DNA of 64,000 bases from Microcoleus sp. FACHB-61 (GTDB lineage Bacteria > Cyanobacteriota > Cyanobacteriia > Cyanobacteriales > Microcoleaceae), in NCBI GenBank assembly GCA_014695295.1, contig JACJNY010000055.1, positions 1 through 64,000 of the forward strand. The letters are read 5' to 3'. A program made the translations under genes and the position numbers. The notes beneath the pieces were generated by a model. The model saw only the letters and a list, made by a program, of their open reading frames with translations. It was not told the origin of the DNA and did not search any database. Below are positions 1 to 9,400 of this stretch, one piece after another; positions within the stretch are counted from its first letter, which is position 1, and every line of letters starts with the position of its first letter.

Positions 1-592
1 TTCTGGGGTCATATCTACTCGGTTTATCGTATTGTCTCTGATTTCTATTCTCTCATCAATTTGCTGGTAATTTTCCTCAGCATTTATACTTACTGCAAAA
101 CTGGGATGCTCCCAATCAATGCCTATCAAGAACGTTTGCAGGTAATTGAAGATGTAGATGAGGATGAGGCTGCCGATCTAGGGAACGATATTAAATTTTT
201 AGAGCTTCTCCACGCAGACATGACGACAACTTTAGAGCAGAATACTTCAGTCAAAACTTTAAGTTATGGTGAGGTTTCTTCGCCCGATCCGAATGATAAA
301 TTTTCAGAAACATCCAAAAAAATATCGTTTCAAGAATTAGTTGAATTAACCCAGAAGTTGTCACTTAGTGAGCGATTATTTCTAGTAGAGGCGATTACCT
401 CGTCTGTGCGTCAGGAAGTCACTATTAGCCAATAATCAGCCAATTAAAGGAGCTTTAGAATTTGGTGGGGATGATATACTGATTAATCGTAAGATGAGCA
501 GAGATCAGGTAAATGTCAGCCACCATCACAATTGGCAGCAGCGAAATTCGGCAGATATTAAGGAATTAAGGGAATTTTTATTTAGTTTTTAA
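1..592 (+). pseudogene. antitoxin-like gene fragment, frameshifted, open at left edge
   Basis: Frame 1 is open from the window edge to a stop at 433-435. Its last ~45 residues (about 300-435, KKISFQELVELTQKLSLSER...) resemble short cyanobacterial antitoxin-type proteins of toxin-antitoxin modules. Right at the stop, frame 2 carries on with QPIKGALEFGGDDILINRK and runs to a stop at 590-592. That looks like the natural C-terminal part displaced by a frameshift. The upstream part (1-290) has a hydrophobic stretch (LLVIFLSIYTYC) and an acidic region that I do not recognise. No toxin gene follows. I read this as a decayed fragment; sequencing error at the frameshift is an alternative. Confidence 0.4.
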
Positions 593-620
593 GACGTTTC
601 AATAACCACCCCCACCAGCT

Positions 621-1283
621 ATGAAACTTTACCACACTCCCATTTCCACCAACTCCCGCCGCGTGTGGGTCGCCCTTTTAGAAAAAAACCTCGATTTTGA
701 ATTAATAGAAATCCACTTGGACGGCGATCACTTGCAGCCTGAATTTGTGGCAATGAATCCTTTTCACCGCATCCCTGTGTTGGTCGATGATGGCTTCACC
801 GTCTTCGAGTCTCTGGCAATTCTTGACTATCTAGAAACGAAGTATCCCGAACCGGCAATGCTCCCGAAAGAACCGCAAGATTTGGCAGTTGTGAAAATGG
901 TAGAATTGGTCACGATTAACGAACTTGGGCCGGCCCTTTTCCCCCTCATCAGCGAAAAAATGGGCTGGGGAAATCCTGAACCTCAAGCAATAGAAAAGGC
1001 TAAGGAAAAAGTCAATACTGTGCTGGCATTTTTTGAAGGTTTGTTGGACGATCGCCCTTTTTTCGGTAGCAACAATGTGACGTTTGCCGAGTGCACTGCC
1101 GGTACCGTCGTGCCTTTGCTGTCGTCGCAGGTTGGTGTATCCATAGACGGTTATCCAAAAATTCAAGCTTGGTGCGATCGACTAATGTCGCGTCCCTCAT
1201 GGCAGCAAACTCAATTCACCGAAGCAGACTTGGCGGCTTTTGCCTCTCGGAGACAAAAATTTCTCGCACAATCTGAAGCCTAA
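621..1283 (+). CDS. glutathione S-transferase family protein
   Basis: A 220-residue soluble protein of normal cytosolic GST length. The N-terminal thioredoxin-like half starts MKLYHTPISTNSRRV and carries the IPVLVDDG cis-proline segment (about 50-58). It ends in the glutathione-binding ESLAILDYLE motif (about 64-73). The C-terminal helical half contains the conserved PKIQAWCDRLMSRPS segment. Such enzymes conjugate or reduce electrophiles with glutathione; the substrate cannot be read from sequence. The catalytic residue is probably one of the Ser/Asn in STNSRR. The stop overlaps the ATG of the next gene (TAATG), so the two are probably co-transcribed and translationally coupled. Confidence 0.9.
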   Translation: MKLYHTPISTNSRRVWVALLEKNLDFELIEIHLDGDHLQPEFVAMNPFHRIPVLVDDGFTVFESLAILDYLETKYPEPAMLPKEPQDLAVVKMVELVTINELGPALFPLISEKMGWGNPEPQAIEKAKEKVNTVLAFFEGLLDDRPFFGSNNVTFAECTAGTVVPLLSSQVGVSIDGYPKIQAWCDRLMSRPSWQQTQFTEADLAAFASRRQKFLAQSEA

Positions 1284-1711
1284 TGAACAAATCAACTCTC
1301 AAGCGATCGCTCTTTTTCCTAGCTGTTTTCGCCTGCATCCAAATTCCCATCGCAGCAATGGGGCAGGCCGCCGCCCGATCGAACTACGAAGCAATTAACG
1401 CTAAACAGTTCCTTGCCGATCGCAAAATTACCGTCTCCAACCCCAAAGATATCGCAGCAAAACTATTTAGCAGCGACACAGAATCTGAAGGCCGCAAAAG
1501 CGACCAAATTTCAGTTGAATATCCCACGCGAGAAACAGCCGTAATTGTCCAAAGCGTCGTCGGTTTAGCTGACGATTCTGTTGCCGGAATGCGACACCGC
1601 ATCGAACTCAGACTCAGGCAAAATAAGTGGGAAATTGTCTGGATTGGCCGACAATCCAAGTGTCAACCAAATCGCGGACACCAAAATTGGGCAAGCCGCC
1701 GCTGTCTGTAG
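1283..1711 (+). CDS. small secreted conserved protein, unknown function
   Basis: A 142-residue protein whose ATG overlaps the TAA of the glutathione S-transferase gene by one base. It has a clear signal peptide: KRS, a hydrophobic core (about 10-25), then a likely cut after AMGQAAA. The mature part (~115 residues) is hydrophilic and ends in a WEIVWIGRQSKCQPNRGHQNW segment. Two cysteines near the C-terminus could form a disulfide in the periplasm. I recall similar hypothetical proteins in other cyanobacteria but no assigned function. The TAATG coupling suggests joint expression with the GST. A strong hairpin terminator lies about 220 bp downstream. Confidence 0.75.
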   Translation: MNKSTLKRSLFFLAVFACIQIPIAAMGQAAARSNYEAINAKQFLADRKITVSNPKDIAAKLFSSDTESEGRKSDQISVEYPTRETAVIVQSVVGLADDSVAGMRHRIELRLRQNKWEIVWIGRQSKCQPNRGHQNWASRRCL

Positions 1712-1928
1712 AAAAATCGATCGGCTTTTTGCTTAAATTCATTCACCCCGCCTGCGTTGCGAGAAACGAAGCTAGGGCTTGACGCAACCGAGGAAAAACA
1801 GAGGCCCAGAAAGATTCGCTACCGCTGGTTGCCTGCAGAAATAAGTTATTCCTGCGTAAGTCCAGGAAGCAGTCTGGGCTCCGCGTTGTTCCCTGGCTGC
1901 GCGACAATCTTAAAACTATTTTCGGTGT

Positions 1929-1959
1929 CGATCGCTCTTTTAGTCAAAAAGAGCGATCG
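1929..1959. terminator. bidirectional hairpin terminator
   Basis: CGATCGCTCTTT (1929-1940) and AAAGAGCGATCG (1948-1959) form a perfect 12-bp stem with a 7-nt loop. T and A runs sit at the inner edge of the stem. It lies between two convergent genes (1283-1711 plus, 1971-2957 minus), so it can end transcription from both sides. Confidence 0.7.
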
Positions 1960-1970
1960 AACTCAGAAGC

Positions 1971-2957
1971 TTACTTGCACATGATCAAATTTCCAGCCGA
2001 GATGAATCCGGCCACAGGGGCTGAAATCTCAACCCAATTGCGGTCTTCTCCATTCTTATCTCTCACTAACTGGAAATTCGGTACAAGAGTTACTTGACCG
2101 TTAGCAGCTACGCCACCTTTAACCGCAGCAGTCTTTGAAGGCTCCGTGCGGATAGCTAGACCCCTTGGCGCTACGCGAGGTTCTACTTGGCGGCACAGAC
2201 TTACGGGACCCGTTGCCGGTGCTGGTGCTGGGGCAGGTGCTGGTGCCGGTGCTGGTGCTGGTGCCGGTGCTGGTGCTGGTGCTGGTGCTGGTGCTGGTGC
2301 TGGTGCTGGTGCTGGTGCCGGTGCTGGTGCTGGTGCTGGTGCTGGTGCTGGTGCTGGTGCCGGTGTCGCTGCCGGTGCTGGTGTCGCTGCCGGTGCTGGA
2401 CTTGGAGTCCGTGCCGGTGCTGGTGTCGCGGCCGGTGCTGGACTTGGACTCGGTGCAGGTGTCGCTGCTGGTGCCGGTGCGGGTGTCGCTGCTGGTGCCG
2501 GTGCGGGTGCCGGACTAGGGGAAGTTTGACTAATTGTGCTTGCTGTCGTGCACGAACCTAAATTAGCCTCGTTGTTGGGGTATCCGGTAGCTACATATCC
2601 TTTTACCGGAGCGGTAATTTGAATCCAGAGGCGGCCGTCGGAGGCTTTAACAGAACTAGCGCTTTGGGGTACCGTTACCTGAGTGTTAATTGCTACACCG
2701 CCAACTCTAGGGGATTTGGGGTCTGGGTTCTGACGAACGGTCAAACCTTCTTTGGGAGTGACTGTGCGGCAAATGTTGCCAGCTTGGGCTATTTGAAAGG
2801 TGGCGCTATCTTCAAATGAACTATTTTCAGCATCATGACTGGCAGTGGATGTTGATGGGGCGGCAACATTTGCCGCATTCGCTTGCAAACTTCCGGCTGC
2901 GATCGCGATCGCGCCCAGCAATGCAGCGGGTTTGTTCCAGTAACTCAAGTTTTTCAT
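1971..2957 (-). CDS. secreted protein with two SH3-like domains joined by an Ala-Pro linker
   Basis: A 328-residue exported protein. The start has a good ribosome binding site (GAGGAGCTGAACGGAATG on the coding strand). A signal peptide covers residues 1-28 (...AIAIAAGSLQANA). Domain 1, at about 60-135, is a bacterial SH3-like fold (GLTVRQNPDPKSPRVGGVAINTQ, then WIQITAPVKGYVA). A ~110-residue linker made almost only of Ala-Pro with some Thr and Ser follows. Domain 2, at about 250-328, repeats the SH3 pattern (LAIRTEPSKTAAVKGGVA..., NWVEISAPVAGFIS). Such domains often bind peptidoglycan or protein partners, so a cell-wall or periplasmic role with the AP linker as a stiff spacer is likely. No catalytic domain is present. 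Confidence 0.8.
   Translation of the reverse strand: MKNLSYWNKPAALLGAIAIAAGSLQANAANVAAPSTSTASHDAENSSFEDSATFQIAQAGNICRTVTPKEGLTVRQNPDPKSPRVGGVAINTQVTVPQSASSVKASDGRLWIQITAPVKGYVATGYPNNEANLGSCTTASTISQTSPSPAPAPAPAATPAPAPAATPAPSPSPAPAATPAPARTPSPAPAATPAPAATPAPAPAPAPAPAPAPAPAPAPAPAPAPAPAPAPAPAPAPAPAPAPAPAPATGPVSLCRQVEPRVAPRGLAIRTEPSKTAAVKGGVAANGQVTLVPNFQLVRDKNGEDRNWVEISAPVAGFISAGNLIMCK
2218..2518. repeat. GGTGCT-type hexanucleotide minisatellite encoding the Ala-Pro linker
   Basis: On the plus strand the DNA is a nearly uninterrupted run of GGTGCT/GGTGCC hexamers. It becomes a mixed 12-15 nt periodicity with GTCGCT units after about 2360. It encodes the (AP)n linker of the minus-strand SH3-like protein. 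Runs like this change length by slippage, so the linker length is probably variable between strains. Confidence 0.85.
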
Positions 2958-3296
2958 TCCGTTCAGCTCCTCATCTAATCAAAACCATTATCTTTATTGC
3001 AGGTCAATATAGCAAAAAAATCGATTTGTCTTCCAAGAAAAAGCTCTAAGTAACATTTTTGATGGCTGTAAGTCAAGTTTTATCTATATAATTTAATTTT
3101 TGCTGAGAGTTAAGCCAAGACAAATTAAGCTGCTGCGCCTATAAATTGCTCGTTATGGCAGAGCGGGGGAGGGGGAGAAGACGAGAGGGGCAGAGCGGGG
3201 AGAGTGGGGGAGTGGGAGAGTGGAGGAGTCAACAGTTAACTGTTAACTGTTTAAATGCGTGACAGTTTACTAGGAATGCAAGTCGTTTGTTGTCCG

Positions 3297-3488
3297 TCAA
3301 TATCTTGTCATGTGTTCGTTAAACCATTTAGCTGCCAGTTGTTGCACTTGAGTAATATTTTGCTGCATTTCAGGTGAATTCTTGGCAGCTTCGAGAGCGA
3401 GATGGTGCTTGAGATGCTCCAAGATTCTGAGTGACAGGGGATTTGTGCGATCGACCCCATCGTCGTAGTAGGGTGCCGCAAGCCGCAT
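3297..3488 (-). pseudogene. 63-codon ORF, probable gene remnant, unknown
   Basis: A short minus-strand reading frame with protein-like composition (LRILEHLKHHLALEAAKNSPEMQQ... KWFNEHM). Upstream on the same strand, another frame reads QLSYVSEIEALYAACGTLL, as if the true N-terminal part had been shifted out of frame near 3485. I do not recognise the family. It may be a decayed gene or a chance ORF. Confidence 0.25.
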
Positions 3489-4247
3489 ACAGTGCTTCGA
3501 TCTCGCTCACATAACTCAACTGTCGATCGCGCTTTACTTAAAATTGGGGCAAACAGCGCAAATCGCTAGCATTGACCCGATGGGTGGCCTCAATTTGATA
3601 AAATCTTCCAAAACGGAAACCCATCGGCTTTAGACCTGGTTGTGTTTTTGTGGCTAAAGCCGCCGCGCCATCGGCCAACGACAGTTGCTGTAGCTCTTTC
3701 CAAACAGTTTTGTTCCTGTGGAGACATTTCCATTAAGGATTCTAGTCCCCGCAACGTCGGCTTGTAGTTCCTCGGCTTCAGGTGCCCTTGGTTCTGGCTC
3801 TTAAGTAAGGAACTTGGATGGTTTCTTTATATTTACTCGCTGAGGCTTTACTTTGCCTGCTGCGGTTCGATCGCCTGTCTGTTTAAAGATACAAAGGGCG
3901 GGTTTACCCAACCAAATAGACAACCAGCACAAAACCTCCGAACCACACCAGCCCGCTCAAATCAGAAACAAAATATTTGCGCAATTTCTGATTTAATTAG
4001 ATTGATATAGCAACCGCGTTCGACGGTTGGGAAGTTTTTACTTTTTGAAAGTAATGTGGTATATTCCTTCTGAATGTGAGCAGATTAATGAGAGTAAAAA
4101 TCATTTTTTTAGGAGTGCGACCGGGACGAGCGCACGGAACAGGAGAGTAAAAGCAAAACTTAGATAGTCTCTTATTTCTTCTCTCCTAGATAGCTAAAGC
4201 TTTCTTCCTTCTGCTATATAATTGCCAAAGCGTTAAATATTTTTGCA
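3489..4247. other. gene-poor spacer
   Basis: About 760 bp without a convincing reading frame on either strand. It contains scattered HIP1-like sites and short ORF scraps. Positions 3700-3800 read like a degraded coding tail (VPVETFPLRILVPATS...), but the upstream frame is broken and no family can be named. Confidence 0.5.
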
Positions 4248-5102
4248 GTGACAATAACTACTAACAAAAAAGACGGCAAATCCTCTAACTATCCCTTTGA
4301 CGGTCTATCATTAGACGATCGCAATCCCGACTTTATTCAGCTTTTGTTGCCAGTCTGGGAATGGCTGTACCGCTACTATTTTCGCGTACAAAGCGACGGC
4401 TGGCACCACGTGCCCGCGAGCGGAAAAATGCTCGTTGTCGGTTCTCACAACGGGGGACTCGCCGTTCCAGATATGTTTATGTTCCTCTACGAATGGTTCC
4501 GCAGGTACGGCACGGAACGCTTGGCCTACGGATTGATGCACCCGACGGTTTGGCAAGTTTCTCCTGATATTGCTAGCATGGCGGTTCAGTGTGGTGCCCT
4601 CAAGGCGCATCCGAAAATGGCGATCGCAGCTTTGCGCAAAAATGCCGCAGTTCTCGTCTATCCGGGCGGCGCCCAAGATGTTTTTCGCCCCCACCACTTG
4701 CGCGATAAAATCTACTTTGCGGGACGCAAGGGATTTATCAAATTAGCATTGCGAGAAGAAGCGCCAATTATACCGATTGTATCGCACGGTGCACACGATA
4801 CTTTGATAGTTTTGGCAGATTTGTACGAACAAGTTAAGCAATTGCATGAATGGGGGATGCCGTGGCTATTTGGCATCGATCCGGTGGTTTTTCCGGTGTA
4901 TTTGGGATTGCCTTGGGGATTGGGTATTGGGCCTTTGCCGAACCTGCCTTTACCCGTGCAAATTCGGACTCGCGTCTGCAAACCGATTGTATTTGAGAGG
5001 TACGGTTCGGAGGCGGCGCACGATCGCGATTATGTTGATGCTTGTTTCGATCGAGTTACCGCCCAAATGCAAGAACAATTAGATTGTTTGGCTGGTAAGT
5101 GA
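4248..5102 (+). CDS. lysophospholipid/diacylglycerol-type acyltransferase
   Basis: A 284-residue protein of the PlsC/LPLAT superfamily, closest in pattern to the MGAT/DGAT-like branch. The acyltransferase block I is a variant H-x(7)-D motif, GSHNGGLAVPD, with His67 and Asp75. Block III-like YPGGAQDVFRP lies around 138-148. A glycine- and proline-rich segment (LPWGLGIGPLPNLPLP) follows near the C-terminus and precedes the PIVFERYG strand. The predicted role is acyl transfer from acyl-ACP or acyl-CoA to a glycerolipid or other alcohol at the membrane. The start is GTG at 4248; no in-frame upstream alternative is better. It stands alone, with about 450 bp of non-coding DNA downstream. Confidence 0.8.
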   Translation: MTITTNKKDGKSSNYPFDGLSLDDRNPDFIQLLLPVWEWLYRYYFRVQSDGWHHVPASGKMLVVGSHNGGLAVPDMFMFLYEWFRRYGTERLAYGLMHPTVWQVSPDIASMAVQCGALKAHPKMAIAALRKNAAVLVYPGGAQDVFRPHHLRDKIYFAGRKGFIKLALREEAPIIPIVSHGAHDTLIVLADLYEQVKQLHEWGMPWLFGIDPVVFPVYLGLPWGLGIGPLPNLPLPVQIRTRVCKPIVFERYGSEAAHDRDYVDACFDRVTAQMQEQLDCLAGK

Positions 5103-5556
5103 GAATTGCACAAGTTCGATCGACCAAAAAACATTCTTACAGCCCAGAATCCCCGTAGAAAACTCCCCAACGCTTGGGTTGCGAGTGCGGCCAGGACTAA
5201 TTTTGGTCAAGATTTCTCTGATCGCATTTTTTTGCCCAAAGCAATGACCGAGGTTATCATTATTTCCGAAGATCGATCGCACTTTTCTGCAACTCGCGAG
5301 TTTAGAATCATAAACTCAGTTGAATGACATCTACCGCAAGATAGATTTTGCAATAAACTCGGCGGTAATTCCGTAAAGTTATGCAACATCCAAGTTAAAG
5401 CAGATATAGTCTCAGATGCTGGATGCACTGTCTTGGCTCCAGAGATTATTGAAAGTCAATAGTGTGCAATGATACAGCAAGTAGCAACCGCAAAAGCGCT
5501 CGCTTTCTTCTTTTCAAATGCAAACTACTTGTCAACCTTAAATATATTCCAACTGG
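5103..5556. other. intergenic spacer, no gene seen
   Basis: About 450 bp with several CGATCG sites and short out-of-frame ORFs on both strands. None has a supportable protein character. No strong hairpin was found. Confidence 0.5.
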
Positions 5557-6390
5557 ATGCCCCAGAAAGCCCACTTCATCTCGGGATTGCCGCGTTCAGG
5601 CTCTACGTTACTAGCAGCCATCCTGCGACAAAACCCCCGGTTTCACGCCTCCATGACTAGCCCCGTGGGGGGTTTAGTAGAGCGAATGTTGGAAGCCATG
5701 AGCGAAGACAATGAGTTTTCGGTGTTTATTTCCCCCGAACAAAAACGGGCGCTGATTCTGAGCATCTTTTCGGCTTATTACCACCCGCAAGCTGACAAAG
5801 AAATCATCTTCGACACCAATCGCCTTTGGTGCAGCAAATTGCCATTAATTCGGGAACTATTTCCTGAAGCTAAAGTCATCTGCTGTGTCAGAAACATTGC
5901 TTGGATTATGGACAGCATCGAGCTACTGATTCGGCGCAACGCCTTTGATGTTTCGAGGCTATTTAATAATCCAGCGGAACGGGCTACTGTTTATAGTCGC
6001 ACGGAGGCATTAAGTCAAGGTTCGCGTTTAGTGGGTTATGCTTATAACGCTCTTAAAGAAGCTTTTTACAGCGAACAGAGTGGCTCTCTTCTATTGGTAG
6101 ATTACGATTTATTAACGAAAGCACCGGATAAAACCATGTCGTTAATTTATCAATTTTTGGGCGAAGAACCTTTTGAACATGATTTCGAGCGTGTTGAATA
6201 TCAAGAGCCAGAATTTGATAATAGATTGAAAACAAAAGGTTTACATCAAGTGCGATCGCAAGTCGAGTTTAAACCTAGAAAAACTATTTTACCACCCGAT
6301 TTGTTTGAGCGATTTGATGGCTTATCTTTTTGGGCAGATGCAACATATAGCCGCGCCAGCGCCATTGTAGCAAAAGCAAAATTAACATAG
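5557..6390 (+). CDS. sulfotransferase family protein
   Basis: A 277-residue protein. Its N-terminus holds the 5'-phosphosulfate-binding loop of PAPS-dependent sulfotransferases (HFISGLPRSGSTLLAAIL, residues 6-23). A second conserved segment, VICCVRNIAWIMDSIE (about 108-123), corresponds to the 3'-phosphate-binding R...S region. No signal peptide or membrane segment is visible, so it is probably cytosolic. It would transfer sulfate from PAPS to a hydroxyl of an unknown acceptor such as a polysaccharide, lipid or small molecule. It ends 55 bp before the giant exoprotein gene on the same strand, so shared transcription is possible but not shown. Confidence 0.85.
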   Translation: MPQKAHFISGLPRSGSTLLAAILRQNPRFHASMTSPVGGLVERMLEAMSEDNEFSVFISPEQKRALILSIFSAYYHPQADKEIIFDTNRLWCSKLPLIRELFPEAKVICCVRNIAWIMDSIELLIRRNAFDVSRLFNNPAERATVYSRTEALSQGSRLVGYAYNALKEAFYSEQSGSLLLVDYDLLTKAPDKTMSLIYQFLGEEPFEHDFERVEYQEPEFDNRLKTKGLHQVRSQVEFKPRKTILPPDLFERFDGLSFWADATYSRASAIVAKAKLT

Positions 6391-6445
6391 ATTTTTGACG
6401 AGTATTGAGATCTAAGGCCAAGCAAAAACTATCAGGTAATCTACC

Positions 6446-9400
6446 GTGAACAACCAAATTATTTTCGTAGACTCATCCGTACAAGACTATCAAAGCCTTA
6501 TTCAAAACGCCGATGCCGCTCAAATTGTTATTTTAAATGACAATTTGAGCGGCATCGAACAAATTACAAACGCCTTAGCCAATCAAAAAGCCATAGAAGC
6601 CGTACACATCCTTTCACACGGCAACCAAGGCAGTTTCCAACTCGGTGCCGACGTACTCAATGAGAATGATATAGAAACTTTCAACACCCAGCTAAAACAG
6701 TGGGGAAATGCTCTGACTGAAAATGGCGATATCCTACTTTATGGATGCGATGTAGCCGCCGGAGAAACTGGCAATAATTTTGTCAAGCGATTAAGTAAAC
6801 TCACAGGTGCAGATGTCGCAGCCTCTAACGACTTGACGGGAAATGCAGTTAAAGGTGGCGACTGGGATTTAGAAATAGTAACGGGTCAGATTGAATCCGC
6901 CGTGCCGTTTAATCGGCAGGCGATGGAAGATTATGACTATACACTGGCGAATTTTAATGTCACAGTGGCAACCGATGATGGCACGGGCACTGTAGCAGGC
7001 ACATTGAGCAAAGCAATTTTAGATGCGAATACCGCAGCCGGAGATGACACAATTACTCTCCAAACAAATGTCACGTTTACGCAAATTCCGAATCAGCTAA
7101 TCGATAGCAATATCGCTTTTAGTGGTGGCGGTTTTATAGTCAGTGGAGATGCCAATAACAATAGCATCAATGATACGGGTGACGTTCGCCTCTTCTTTGT
7201 GAAATCTGGAACCGTCAGTTTCACCAACATGACCATGAGGGGGGGTCGTGCCCAGGGCGGAGATGGTAGGGGTGGGGGGGCAGGCATGGGGGGTGGCTTG
7301 TTTGTTTATAACGGCACAGTCAGCCTGAATTCTGTCACCTTTTCTAATAACTCTGCCATTGGCGGAAATGGTGGGGTTGGTAAAACGGGCGGTGGTGCTA
7401 ATTTTGTGCCTCTCAATCCGGCTAATAATGGTACCAACCAGACTGGCAGCTCCGGCGGTATCGGCGGCATCGGTGGCACCGGCACCGGTGGCAACGGCGG
7501 CTTCGGCGGCACCGGCGGCACCGGCATCGGCGGCAACGGCTACGGCAACGGCGGCACCGGCGGCAAGGGCATCGGCGGCAACGGCGGCTTCGGCGGCAAC
7601 GGCGGCAACGGCTACGGCGGCATTGGCTACGGCATTGGCTTCAACGGAGGCGTAGGCGAGGGCGGATACGGCGGCTTCGGCGGTGGCGGAGGCTACGGCG
7701 GCGGCAGCCGCGGCGGCAGCCCCGATGGCAACGGCAAGGGCGGCCGCTATGGCTTCGGCTACGGCGGCAACGGCGGCTTCGGTGGTGGCGGCGGCTTCGG
7801 CCTAGGCGGCACCGCGTTCTACCTGAACAGCGGTGGCTACGGCGGTGGCTTCGGCGGTGGCAACGGCGGTGCGGGCATGGGGGGTGCAGTATTCATCCGT
7901 CAAGGTACTCTCATCCTTGACAGCACCACATTTACCAACAACACTGCTACAGGCGGTACGGGTGGTACGGGTGGTACGGGTGGTAAAGGCCAAGGTGGGG
8001 CAATTTTTGCCAAGCGTTATCTTTACAACCCCTATGGCAACAATCAGGGAGGCCCCACCGCGCTACCCACTGTCATCTCATTTGGAGCAACTTTCACCGG
8101 CAACACCGCTGCCAACCAAAATGCCATCCCCACTGCCAACACCCCCGCCAACGGTCAAGGAGTTAACCAAGATAATAACGATGTTTACGGCAGCATCAAC
8201 GCTGCACCCGTCCTTGCCGATACCACCGTCACCCTCACCAACATCCTAGAAGACTCCAGTGCTCCCACTGGCGCTGTCGGCAACCTCATCTCATCTATTG
8301 CTGCTATAGGTACAAACATCACCGACCCCGACATTGGCGCAGTGGCAGGCATCGCCATCACCGCCGCCGACACTAACGGCAGTTGGTTTTACACCATAGA
8401 TGGAGGTACTACTTGGAACGCCTTGGGCTCCGTATCCAATACCAATGCTCGCCTACTCACCGCCAATGCCAATACCCGCATTTACTTCCAACCCAACGCC
8501 AACTACAACGGCACCGTCACCAACGGCATCACCTTCCGCGCCTGGGATACGCTCTCTGGCACCAACGGCGGCACCGCTGATAGCAGCACCAACGGCAGTA
8601 GCACAGTCTTCAGCACCGCTACCGACACCGCAGCCATCACCGTTACCCCAGTTAACGACAAACCCAGTTTCACTAACTTAGGCAACCAAACCCTAACAGC
8701 TTGGACAAATACAGTTCAAACTGTCAGTAATTGGGTAAATAGCGTTACTTTCGGCCCCGCCGATGAAGCCACTCAAACAGTTAGCAACTACACGGTTACT
8801 AACACCGACAACACCCTATTTACAACTCAACCAAGTGTAGCAACCAATGGCACACTGACCTACACTCCCACTGGCAAACCCGGTACTGCCACCGTTAGCG
8901 TGCAACTGCAAGATAACGGTGGTACGGCGAATACTGGTGTTGACCTTTCCGACATAGCCACCTTTAATATCACCATTCCCGCACCGAAAGTTAACCTCAC
9001 TGCCAGCACAACTACTGCCAGCGAAGCCGGGAAAACAGCTATTACCTTTACCGCTACTGCTGAAGGTAATGTCGTCGGTGCTCAAACCATTGATTTAGTA
9101 TTAACTGGTACTGCTAGTGCTGCTGACTTTACTGGTACTCTTCCTACTCAAATAACCATCCCAGATGGCAGTAATACAGGGCAAGTAACCCTTACAGTTA
9201 ATGATGATTTAATTGCCGAAGGTGTGGAAACAGCTACTTTAACAATTAGCAACCCGTCAACAGGAATAGCATTAGGAACTACCACTAACCAAAGTGTGAC
9301 GATTAGTGACAATGATACTGCTGGCATTACCATCACACCCACCACAGGATTAATCACAACTGAGGCTGGTGGGAAAGCTACATTTACAGTTCAACTCAAC

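Noticed and set aside
1757-1984. 75-codon ORF between two genes
   Set aside because: It runs through the bidirectional terminator and overlaps the end of the convergent gene; no protein features.
2146-2561. Three overlapping plus-strand ORFs of poly Gly-Ala, Val-Leu and Cys-Trp
   Set aside because: Shadows of the hexamer tract in the minus-strand SH3-like gene; composition alone rules them out.
3541-3810. Possible transposase (TnpB-like) tail
   Set aside because: A VPVET... scrap reminded me of such tails, but there is no zinc-ribbon CxxC pattern, no continuous frame and no terminal structure.
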